DNA of 64,000 nt, from positions 1 through 64,000 of the forward strand of contig JAIWND010000022.1 of NCBI GenBank assembly GCA_025330725.1, read 5' to 3'. Made by a program: the position numbers and the translations under genes. This document shows positions 1 to 13,432 of this stretch, piece by piece. Position 1 is the stretch's first letter. Each line of letters starts with the position of its first letter. This DNA is from Chlamydoabsidia padenii. Lineage: Eukaryota > Mucoromycota > Mucoromycetes > Mucorales > Cunninghamellaceae. The notes below the pieces were generated by a model. It did not search any database, was not told the origin of the DNA, and worked only from the letters and a program-made list of their open reading frames with translations.

Positions 1-10
1 GAGAGTAAAT

Positions 11-16
<6 letters not shown>

Positions 17-46
<30 letters not shown>
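17..46. repeat. GA dinucleotide microsatellite
   Basis: Perfect or near-perfect alternating AG run at the left edge of the window. Confidence 0.9.
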
Positions 47-49
<3 letters not shown>

Positions 50-901
50 TAGTAACATAGAGAGATAACCCCACAGATAAGTAGATACCTAATAAACTTA
101 TATTTCTAATCATTCCAGAGTGAATGAAAGACCAGATGGGGTCCATTCAGTAATCAGATTTGCCAATACAGTGTTCCACAGTCAAGGGGAATGGATACAT
201 GGCGCAATTGTCTAATCCACCCCAAATAGATAATGTACCCGTATAATCGTCTTGTTAAACGAATCGCCGATGAGTGAGAGACGCAATGCAAGGTTAATTG
301 TCCCAAGGCAGCATAGTATAAGACAGAGGACATTGATGGAAGCTTCAATGATCACCTCCAATAGACAGCCGAATCCATGTAAGTATGAAGTGTTCCAGTA
401 ACTAGATCACTGTATTCCGAGTATACAGTCCCATTTCATAACACCATAAACTACATCAAATCCTATCTAATATAAAGAAGAGTTGATGCGTGGTGAATCA
501 CTGGTGAAATACCCCCCCCTTTTTTTGACTTACTTTTAATATAACGTTGAAGGCTTGATTGTATTCGTGGTTTAAGGTCGATTGCGATGAGCTGCTATCA
601 GAAGTTGATTATCGTTACATCCCAACCAAAGAGATAAACAAGACAAATTTAATGAGTGTTTGGTACGAGTCGTTCAGGGAGTTAGGTGATTGTGATTGGT
701 ATCAAGCTGTAGTGAGAACCCAAAAAGTCATAATTTAGTAACGTGTCCGGGAGAGGGGAAAAGAAAAAAGGAATTCTTCTTTTGTTATAATTGATATCTT
801 CCCATAGCAATGTTCTTTAGAGCAAACAGTAATATGACCAGGCTTGATACATTAAAAAAAAAGAAGGGGTAAAAGAATCGTTGGTTTCTGGCTTATTGGA
901 A

Positions 902-914
902 TTTGAAATCCCGA
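902..914 (+). promoter_or_regulatory. TTCAAATCCCG-type motif copy
   Basis: The copy reads TTTGAAATCCCGA and lies 76 bp upstream of the proposed start at 990. It is one of the recurrent promoter-associated motifs described in the findings. Confidence 0.5.
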
Positions 915-989
915 ACCAAAAGCTTATTTATGCCTTCCGATAGATTTTTTCTTTATTTACTTTTTTCTTCCCTCTTCATTGAAAGGAAT

Positions 990-2282
990 ATGGATAACTC
1001 TGTTGGGCCCCCAAACACAACAAGGCAAACAGATAACTCACTATAATTAGATTATACTAACTGACATACTATTGTTTTAGGACTTTGAAAAGACGACTTT
1101 CCTCAGCTTCGTCACCCAGTTATTATATTGCTAATTCACCAAGCATCCGACTCGCTAACCATTCCAGAAAACGGCAAAACACAAGCACTCAATCACATCA
1201 TCAACAACATCACCAACCAGTATCACTTTCTCACAATATTACTTCACTCTACAGTCGTTTGACCACTGAACAGCCCCCCAACAAAGTAACAAGTAGATCG
1301 CAACGAAAACATTTTGAACGCCGACCACACACTTCACGCTACTTATCACCAACCGTCTCTTCTTTACAACGACAATCATCGATATCGGATCCTGACACTC
1401 TCGGTCAAGCCTCTTCTACAGTCTATGATACTAGCAGTAGCTCAATACCACGCCATCGCGATCGACAAGCTGATTCACAGGTAAGCCTCTCCCCCCCTTT
1501 GTTGCTTTATGACTGACTCATCTCATATCTTCCTAGGCACCAACGTCCCTTCTTGATCATCAGCAAGGGATGAAAAATGGATCTCTGATGGGTTTGTATG
1601 GAAGGTACCTCCAATGGGAATGGCTGGCTTTGAAAATGGAAAAGACCATCAATCATCGAAAACGGGTTATAACTGTAAGTGAACAAAATCAATGAATACC
1701 ATGACGACTTACCATCATATACTTAGGATCAATTACTAGCAGTAAAGGACATCTACAAACAACTAGATCATCACGTGAATGATAAAATACAAGACTGGAT
1801 GGTAAGAGTAACATGTATAACAAAACAAGTAAACATCACATTAACATTTCTATTCTTCACCATGTTTGTAGGAAAACTACCTTGAAGACGTAGAAAAGGA
1901 TTTGTCTCTTATGGAAAGCGGGAATTTCACAATGGAAACCAAAGGTAAGACTCACCAAGGTCTTTTTATTCACATGAACTGACAACTAATTATTTTTATA
2001 CCTTGGCCACTACCTTATTGAAAGAATCCTGCTTGTCAAAACTCTATGTTGCGAAATCTGAACTGAATAAACTAATGGATCAGGTAAAAAAGATTTAGTA
2101 TATTGATAGTAGTATATCTTTTGTGTGATTAAAAAGAAAAAGAAAACCCATTTTTCTTCTATTAGGGCCTGCCGTATCCATTATACAAGGAAAATCTGGC
2201 TATGATTAACGATTCCATCTCTTGCGCCAAGAATATTTATGCTGGTGCTACCGACAACAACTACCTATCTCCCGAGTTGTAG
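990..2282 (+). CDS. Augmin HAUS8-like microtubule protein (tentative)
   Basis: Exons 990-1024, 1081-1480, 1537-1674, 1727-1801, 1872-1944, 2025-2083 and 2166-2282 join into a 298-residue protein. The first intron uses a GC donor (AG|GCAAAC) with branch site TACTAAC; this is the only start I found that enters the open frame in phase. Residues 1-145 are basic, Ser/Gln/His-rich and disordered, as expected of a microtubule-binding tail. The rest is helical and contains LYGRYLQWEWLALKMEK, which resembles the YLQW/QWRF core of HAUS8 and plant AUG8. In other organisms HAUS8 anchors the augmin complex to spindle microtubules for branching nucleation. The family call is an inference from that core and the layout; another coiled-coil protein is possible. 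A polyadenylation-like AATAAAG follows near 2375. Confidence 0.5.
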
Positions 2283-2532
2283 GGCCTGCGTATCTCCCTC
2301 CATTTGACCTTGATAACCATAGTCCCTAATTACATCATTGTTATATTTTTAACATGTATATACCACCTATTAATAATAAAGTATAAATTATTGTAATGTC
2401 ATTCTATATGCCTTCTTGGGTCAAAGGCGACCGCATTAATTGATAACTATCGGGGATTTACAAACGACGGGAATTGAATGTTTTGAGGTAGGGCATCTTT
2501 TTTTTTTCGGTGGCAGGACATTTTCCCTTTCA

Positions 2533-3853
2533 ATGCCAAAACTCACGTTCCTCAAACAGAAATGGACAAATGAACAGCAACAACTGTTTGATACTACTGT
2601 TACTGGCTTGGAAAAGCACGGTATCGTTGACGGTAAATAGAAAACTTTTTAACCAGCAATCTCGTACTAAAATGATATTTTATTGCTTCTCTAGACTTGA
2701 CCTTCCTGATGGTGGACGATTGGAACACTCTAAGCAAAACGACCAAGATACCTTTACCGGTAAGATTGATAATGAAAAAAAAAAAAAAAAGCCTCTTGAA
2801 GTGCCCAGTATTACATTAAACTGACTTTTTCTCTTTGTTTAAATGGATTCAAGTTACTTGTAGCCTTACGGCAACACTTAGTATCCACTTACGGGTTGTT
2901 TGACAAACAAATGGAGACGACTGGATTACAATATATACAAACACCATTTAAACTACTGAATAATTGCCTATCAGGTGGTCTCCGTTTTGACGACATGGTG
3001 GAAGTATCAAGTGGAAATACTCATCTTCTTGAAAAGGTAACACATGCCGTATGGACAAAAGAAAAATAGCAACTAACAACAATAATGTATTCAGTTTTTC
3101 ATGAAACTGATGGAAGGGTTTTTGACTCGATACCCCACTGGTAAAGTAATTCATGTAGATACAACAGGTCGATTCCAACCACGTTTAATTAATCATCCAA
3201 AGGTAAGTTGATTGATTGGAAAGGGGTGGTGGGAATCACTCACTAATATTATAATCCCACTTTTAGATGCCATTATCACAAATTGAATGTTACAAGGCAT
3301 TCACAATATCAACAATCAGTCAGTCATTGGAAGAATATGGTGCCCTGAAACTTGCATCTCGACGACGACATCTTCAAGACCAACACTCCACTTTGATTGT
3401 GATTGAAGATATAGGATACTTGCTTGATATGGAAACAGTAGCAGATCAAGGTAAATAAATAGAACATATTGGTGTATGATGATACTAACGATTATTATGT
3501 TAAACTAGTGAAAAAATTTTATCAGGTTATCTTACGACTAAAGTCAATGAGTATTTGCGTTACGGTAAGAATCTCTTCTCTTTTGATTGAAGTATCATGT
3601 AACTAACCTGTTTTTATTTTTATCTAGGTCAGTCATTCCAAACCACTTAATACATCAAGACGGAATGACATTGATTGGGATAACTTGCTTGATATGCGAC
3701 TCTCTCTTTATTCTTCTGGAGGTGAACCCATGGCAAACATCATCAAGGCAAGACATGTTGTAAGTATACAAGGGGGGAAAGGGAAATATGTTTGATAATA
3801 AACATCATTTTACTCTATAGAAAACTCCTCAGAGTTGCTCTTTATCAACTTAG
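2533..3853 (+). CDS. RAD51D: RAD51D-like recombination protein lacking Walker A
   Basis: Exons 2533-2632, 2695-2759, 2854-3036, 3095-3202, 3267-3450, 3509-3564, 3628-3759 and 3821-3853 give 286 residues, close to vertebrate RAD51D (about 330). The N-terminal helical domain ends with LLVALRQHLVSTYG, matching the VALRRVLL region of RAD51D. The RecA-type core follows: a GLRFDDMVEV strand, a hydrophobic Walker B-like strand ending in ED (STLIVIEDIGYLLD, about 193-206) and the ITNH-equivalent segment VTVSHSKPLNTSRR. Where GxxGxGKT should be, the protein reads EVSSGNTHLLEK (about 105-116), so the P-loop Gly/Lys/Thr are absent. RAD51 paralogs help load RAD51 during homologous recombination. ATP binding by this copy is doubtful; a structural role, as suggested for some divergent fungal paralogs, is inferred. 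The RAD51D assignment rests on the N-terminal domain; XRCC2 is the main alternative. Confidence 0.68.
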
Positions 3854-4569
3854 CTTATCACTCTACAACGATCAATATGATTTTGGATTATAATCACACG
3901 ATAAATAGGTTGAATCACTCTATCAACAGTAGCACATCAAACAGATCTAATAGTATCATCACTTGGACAACATTACTCTTGCCTTTCAAAGTCTTCACCA
4001 ACAGGATTATCTTTAATTGAACATTGGGCGGAATATATTGTCGGCTTGTTGGATTATAGTATAGTGTATTTTTTCTTTTTATATAATCAATTAATAAAAA
4101 ACTGATGTTTATTTGATTATACCTCAATCAACTTTACTGAAGAAGCGTCAACATATAGCACTAATAGTTTTAACAAGAATCCATTCCATTATTAAACTTT
4201 ACAGGGATATCACACGGTCTTTTCTAACCATCACGTTTTGACAGGCATTTCTCACTCACTGGTCTTTTCATGCGGGAGGCCTGAGCTTTCCAAATTCAAA
4301 TCCCGAACTCCTTTAAAGCCAAAATTGACTTGGCGACACCACTTGATCGAAAGAAACACTTGATTCATGCCAATCGAATGCATGTAGTTTCTTCTTCTTC
4401 TTGTCTTTTACCAAATGTCAACATGATCTCTCAGGCATTTAGATTGTCCAAGTTTTTTTTTGGGTACCACGGTGGCTTATTTAATCTCAGACAGGCCTCC
4501 CTGTAGAAAATTCAAAACCCCTTTTTACTTTTTTTTTTTTTTTGCCTTCTTCTTTCCCAACCTTCTATA
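3854..4569. other. Intergenic region, no gene seen
   Basis: AT-rich spacer holding the 3' end of the RAD51D-like gene (AATAAAAAAC near 4091) and the promoter of the next gene, including a motif copy at 4295-4305 and a T-rich stretch just before 4570. Open frames at 3835-4020 and 3915-4127 are uninterrupted by chance and look non-coding. Confidence 0.5.
4295..4305 (+). promoter_or_regulatory. TTCAAATCCCG motif copy
   Basis: Exact TTCAAATCCCG, 265 bp upstream of the UQCC2-like start codon. Confidence 0.55.
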
Positions 4570-5002
4570 ATGTCACAACCTGCACGACAAGAAATCCAAA
4601 CTCTTTATCGAAGCTACTTACGGCTGGTGCATGACTGGCCTGCGGATAAAGTGCGACCCAATCGAGACATGAAGCAAATCCTGACGACACGTGTTGAAGA
4701 AACATTTAGGAAACAACTACAAAACGACAATGAATCATTTGACCTTGCCGAAGCCAAGAAACAACTGGATGCCTTGGAACGCCTATTGGACAATGAATTC
4801 AAGGAAAAGGTAAGTCATACAGTACTGAACCTTTTATTGCATACTAACTTTTTTCTTTCTTCTTTCTCTCACATAGTATCCTTTGTCCGACAAAATCCTC
4901 ACACCAGCAGGCAACCCTAAATACTATTCGTCTCTTTTATCATCACTTGGTGCAACAAAGGATGGGAAAAAGACTGGTCTGGCACGATTCTTTGGTAAAT
5001 AA
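4570..5002 (+). CDS. UQCC2: Complex III assembly factor UQCC2/CBP6-like
   Basis: Two exons (4570-4809, 4877-5002) give a 121-residue protein, about the size of UQCC2 (126) and yeast Cbp6. The core YRSYLRLVHDWPADK, then NRDMKQIL, EETFRKQL and a helix ending in NEFKEKYP, follows the UQCC2 pattern RYRRFLKLCEEWP / RDLGAYLRQRV / AFRE / YKHKYP. UQCC2/Cbp6 works with UQCC1/Cbp3 at the mitochondrial ribosome to translate and stabilise cytochrome b. The intron has GTAAGT and a CACATAG acceptor. The protein ends GLARFFGK. A different frame stays open to 5135 past the stop, but joining it needs an unsupported splice, so I end the gene here. Confidence 0.82.
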
Positions 5003-5330
5003 TGAACGACCGCCAAAACGCCATACCATTGTCAATACACTAGAGTTGTTTAAAACAGTGTTTGACAGTTACTCAAACAACACCTCGGCCATTTCACAAT
5101 ATAACATGACACGACCCTTCCACCCAACATACTAGAATATTATATACTATATTTTATTTAACTAGTCATCCTTTATTACACATAGTTTTATATCATTCCA
5201 CCCTTTTATATATATATCTTCCCACCCACTCTTAATAAATACAAATGTTTTGCCCACTATTAAAACATCGGATCAATAAATACATATGTGTTTATCAATT
5301 GATTAAAAAAAAAGTATCTGTTTATTATAA
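5003..5330. other. Convergent intergenic region
   Basis: Region between the ends of the UQCC2-like gene (+) and GOS1 (-). It holds AATAAA-type signals near 5235 and 5275, consistent with 3' ends. No gene seen. Confidence 0.5.
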
Positions 5331-6413
5331 TTAGGTGCGTAACCAATACATAGTAATGAGAATAATACAGGTAGATATAACACCTGCCATGATTAAGGTA
5401 TCGCGTTTTCGTCTAGTATTAATACGACTGATCAAATTGTTGATACCAGGTAGACGACCTAAAAGAGAAAGACATGATTTAATACAATATCCTCTTGTAT
5501 GTCTATATTCCAACCTACCCATGACACCAGAGACCCGTGAATTGAATCCTTGTATAGTTCGCCCTTGTCGGGATATATCTTGTCTTGTCGCATAGGCTTG
5601 TCTATAGATATAAAGAGAGGTGTTACAATGATTAATTCCAATGTAACTTATACTTACTCCAAGATCATATCCGTCATTCGATGAGATCCTTCCACACGGT
5701 TTCGTTCAGTCAAGTAATAATCTGCATTATCACTATTCCCAGCATTGAATATCCTGATTTCATCTTGTACTTGATCCATCAAATTTGCCTTGTCCCTTGC
5801 TGCCTTGATATTTGCCTATTGGGGGGTTTTTTTTTATTTTAAAAAAATGAGTATGAGTATCAAGTTCCCTTTTATGTATACAAGTGGGATAACTTACCTT
5901 AACCCGTCGGAATTCTTTGGTATAATCATATAATATATTCTTGTGTCGTTCAAGCATATGAATCATAGATGGATTGGTCGGTACTGCACTGGGTCGATCC
6001 AATACTTGTCCCATTGAGCCAATAGTGTCTTGAAGCTATTAGATAATGAGTATCATTTTCGTTTTTGTTCCCAATCTCCCCCCCCTTTTTATATATATAT
6101 ATATATTACTTACAGTGTTCAGTAGTTGATCTATTTCCAATTCTTGTCCGTTTTTGTTAAAGTCGTTAGGAGAAGTATCCTGTTGTTGCTGTTGTTGTCT
6201 TGCTGTTGTAGTGGCACCAAATTTACTGAGAGATGCTAGTTTAAGTTCGATTTCATTTTCCAACTGTCGTGCTTGGCGCCGCAAATAGTCCCAAGATAAA
6301 GGTTGTGAAGGCATGGAGATGTCAGTTTCGTCGTCTGGTATGTCATTCCTCATCAAAGGAGTTAATGTAGGAGACGAAGGTGAGGATCGTGTTTTCGCTG
6401 CAGTCCGATTCAT
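5331..6413 (-). CDS. GOS1: Golgi SNARE GOS1/GOSR1
   Basis: Minus-strand exons 6413-6114, 6035-5898, 5815-5658, 5601-5519 and 5458-5331 give 268 residues. WDYLRRQARQLENEIELKL near the N-terminus is the GOSR1 signature (WEDLRKQARQLENELDLKL). A central helix contains MLERHKNILYDYTKEFRRVK, followed by the SNARE region and the conserved LPGINNLISRINTRRKRD just before one C-terminal membrane segment (about 250-265). GOS1 is the Qb-SNARE for intra-Golgi and ER-Golgi fusion with Sed5, Ykt6 and Sft1. A run of Gln (about residue 78) is a lineage-specific insertion. It is divergently arranged with PEX6, sharing about 440 bp of promoter. The start at 6413 is the first in-frame ATG; earlier codons in the frame are not ATG. 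Confidence 0.92.
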
Positions 6414-6851
6414 ATGGGTCAAATGAGGTGAGAAAAAGAAAAAGGAATGGAACCGACCAACGAATAATTGAGAGTGAAAGATTACCGCCGTCGGGTTTTA
6501 AAATATCTTGCCTTTATTCACATTCGACGAGTTGTGCCTGTTTGTTCGTTCAATGTGGATACACTGAAACTACTTGGTCCACATTTATTCATATCCAATG
6601 ATTAACTTTTTTACTCATATAAAACTTGAGTACTCACAAGGCATTGTATGTTATCAAAGATATTGGCGCTTCCACAGTTCTCCAAATCACATGCACTTGT
6701 CAAAAAAAAAAAAAAAAAAAAGGGAATACACCGGAATTTGAAAATATTCCCCACTCAGAAAACGTTTAGTCATTTTTTTAAAAAGAGGCCTTCCCCTTTT
6801 CCCCACCTTCTTTCATTTGCTTACTCCACACATCCATTCTGCGACATTTAC
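6414..6851. promoter_or_regulatory. Shared GOS1/PEX6 divergent promoter region
   Basis: Intergenic region between two divergent start codons. It contains a long poly(A) run near 6703 and a motif variant CGGAATTTGAA at 6732-6742, 110 bp from the PEX6 start. Open frames here are not supported as genes. Confidence 0.5.
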
Positions 6852-10845
<3,994 letters not shown>

Positions 10846-11415
10846 ATAGTTGCTTTAATACCATATCTTTTTGTAGTTATATAATGTGTTTATTTTATCT
10901 AGTTAATGTAGATACGTTTTACTTTTTTTAATTAAATTAATAATAAAGAACTACTGTTTATAAAATAGTATTGGATGACTGATTATGATCTATATTATAT
11001 TTTAACATAAAGGCCTGTGTCGGAATTTGAAAATAATTAGACTTTTGATCGCCTTGATGCCTTTTTTGGGTTTGACATGCATTGACAGACTCTAGCACGA
11101 CAAATACACGGGCGATCAAGGGAATGTATGATTCATACTGTAGTGGTACACTGCCAAAAAAAAAAAAAAAAAAGAACAATGGTGATCATACACACAGTTT
11201 ATTAAAGTAGGCAAATGGATATAATCATGATTATGCGGTTGATCGACCACGTGCTACAAGCCCAAAGGATATCATAAATTAATAAAGGGATCAAAATGAA
11301 TACGTTTATTGTTTCAAAGTATATAAAGGTTGACCATAGCAAGTGGGGAGGGGGAATATATATACACTAGGAGGGGGAGGGGGTTAATCAAGATAAAAGG
11401 GTAATGACTATGTAA
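10846..11415. other. Convergent intergenic region
   Basis: Between the 3' ends of PEX6 (+, AATAAAG near 10942) and the serine dehydratase gene (-). Unexpectedly it contains a motif variant CGGAATTTGAA at 11021-11031 although no start codon is near. No gene seen. Confidence 0.45.
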
Positions 11416-13138
11416 CTAATTTTCACCAAGACCATGAGTTGAGTTGTTGCTACGTTGGGAATCTATCCGTGATGATGGATGATCATCCGAAGAGAATACA
11501 GGATCGTCATTCGAGTGTTTAGGCACACCATCGATTTGTTCTTCACCATCATCATTGACAGCCGTATCATCTTCATCTCGACTGACATCGCTTTCGTCGT
11601 CGTCGTCGTCGAGTCGACGGATGACATCATCGTCCATGAATTCTTGTGCATCATCATCACCAATTATAGATAACGAGTCGATCAGGCCGAATGATTGTTC
11701 TTGTGATGATGATGATTCTGCCGCCTGTTTCGATCGTAGTTCTTGTAATAGTGCTGGTGAGATGCCCATGGGTTCGTCAATGTTCACATCATCCAAACTG
11801 ATCAGGGTATCGTCGAGTCGTAAAAATACATCACTACCACTTTTCACAACCACGGGTGGAGAGTCGTACTTTTTTCGATAGTCGTCCAAATGTTCTAGGC
11901 TGATGTCCGATCCACCTGTTACCAACACAACTACATCGCTGGACGGTGATAATTGGGGCAAGATATCCCGAATGATTTCTGTGTAACATAGTGAAAGTGC
12001 TGCCCCCGAAGATGCTTCCACCAGCATTTTGTTGTCATCTAATGATAATAATAGTGATACAAATGATCTAGTCAATCAGTCATTGTTTTTTTTTTTTTTT
12101 TTTTTGGATATAAAGTAATTTACCAGCAAAAAGCCTTACAGCATTAGCAGACATAGCATCACTAACAGCAAAAGGCACCACGGGATGAATCAAACTTAAT
12201 TCCAAAGTTTTAGCACAAACCGATTTAGCTTCCAGACTTGATGCCAAGGTAGACGTTTTTGAGAGATGGACGAGACGACCAGTGACCACGGCGGCTTGAA
12301 AGGCATTGCTTCCATGAGTTTCAACAGCAATCACCGGGACTTGTTTCCACCCAACTTGTTGTAATCCAAGAATCACACCATTTAAAAGACCTCCACCACC
12401 CACTGGACAAATAATCGCTGCAGGAGGATTATCCATCAATTGTGTTTTGAGTTCATGGACAATACTTGAATGACCTTGCCAAACATGTTCATGATCTGCC
12501 GAAGGTACATAGACTCTACAACAACCACAACAAAAAGAAGGTGATTAATAAAAAGAGAGAGAGAGAATGTGTGGATACTACTTACCCATTTCGTTTTACC
12601 AATTTCCTGGCATGAGCCTCCGCCTCGGTCCAATTACTACCATATTTGATCAATTGAGCCCCATCCAGTTGTATAGCTTCACATATCTTATCGCTTGTTT
12701 TGAGAGGTACCACAATAGTTGCTTCCACCCGAAGTTGTCTTGCACAGTAAGCTACAGCCAACGCAGTATTGATACCTGACCCACTGACAAACCGAACATT
12801 GTTTCCGCGAGTTTGTATTTTTCGATAGCAAAAGTTCCCTATTCCTCTAAACATATAATAACGATACAGGAATTAGGATCCACTACATTCCTCCCCCCCA
12901 GTTAATCATGTTGTACCTAATTTTTACCGATCCAGAAGGTTGTATGCTTTCCATCTTTAAAAAGATATTGCTATATATTGAATCAAGTAAAGTGAGTATG
13001 TTGGATGGAGAGAGAGAGGCAGGATTCAACTTACCTGTTCAATCGAAGACTGAGGTTGGTGGAATGTATAAGAGGTGTACCAACATGTAAGACTTGAGTA
13101 TCATCATCAGAGGAAGATTCGTCGTCCATCAACATCAT
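11416..13138 (-). CDS. SDS: Serine dehydratase-like PLP enzyme with acidic C-terminal tail
   Basis: Minus-strand exons 13138-13035, 12970-12917, 12846-12586, 12515-12124 and 12038-11416 give 477 residues. Residues 1-330 follow L-serine/threonine dehydratase: FLKMESIQPSGSVKIRGIGN contains the PLP lysine (QPSGS-x-K), ICPVGGGGLLNGV is the phosphate-binding Gly loop, and LVTGGSDISL matches the VCGGSNISL cofactor-binding strand. The reaction is serine (or threonine) to pyruvate (or 2-oxobutyrate) plus ammonia. Usual enzymes end near residue 330; this one continues for about 147 residues of Asp/Glu/Ser-rich sequence, including DDDDDES, predicted to be disordered. An in-frame ATG at 13276 would add a hydrophobic pyrimidine-encoded stretch; I prefer MMLMDDES at 13138. 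Substrate preference cannot be told from sequence. Confidence 0.85.
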
Positions 13139-13432
13139 ACAAAGGTAGATAGATAAAAAAAGGAGAGGAAGAAGAAGACCAAAAAAAGGAAGGTGGAAGC
13201 GAAAGAGTTGGGAATTAAAGGAAGGGACACGAAAAAATTGTTTTAAACGCGCCGTTCCAAAAAAAGCCTGTAACATTCAACCATAATCGCTCCGCCTGTT
13301 TTCGATTTCCCAAAGCCACACGTCATCGTTCTTGTGTCCATAAGAGTGTTTTTTATTATAAAGAAGAAGATAATACAACAAAATGAGATATACAATACAA
13401 TAGTAAAAAAAAAAAAAAAGTTAAACACTAGT

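Larger units (their letters stand above)
1..989. other. Left-edge intergenic region
   Basis: I see no convincing gene here. It begins with a GA microsatellite (about 17-46). Short reading frames, such as one on the minus strand at 154-348, have no recognisable domain or splice structure. The last 90 bases carry a promoter-type motif (902-914) and should belong to the promoter of the gene starting at 990. Confidence 0.5.

Noticed and set aside
154..348. Minus-strand 64-codon frame at the left edge
   Set aside because: No domain, no splice context and no recognisable promoter arrangement; likely chance.
4947..5135. Frame continuing past the UQCC2-like stop
   Set aside because: Different frame from the conserved protein; joining it needs a splice with no good acceptor.
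13139..13276. N-terminal extension of serine dehydratase with a hydrophobic segment
   Set aside because: The stretch is encoded by a pyrimidine-rich leader (Phe/Leu/Pro run) and is absent from the family; the start at 13138 fits better.
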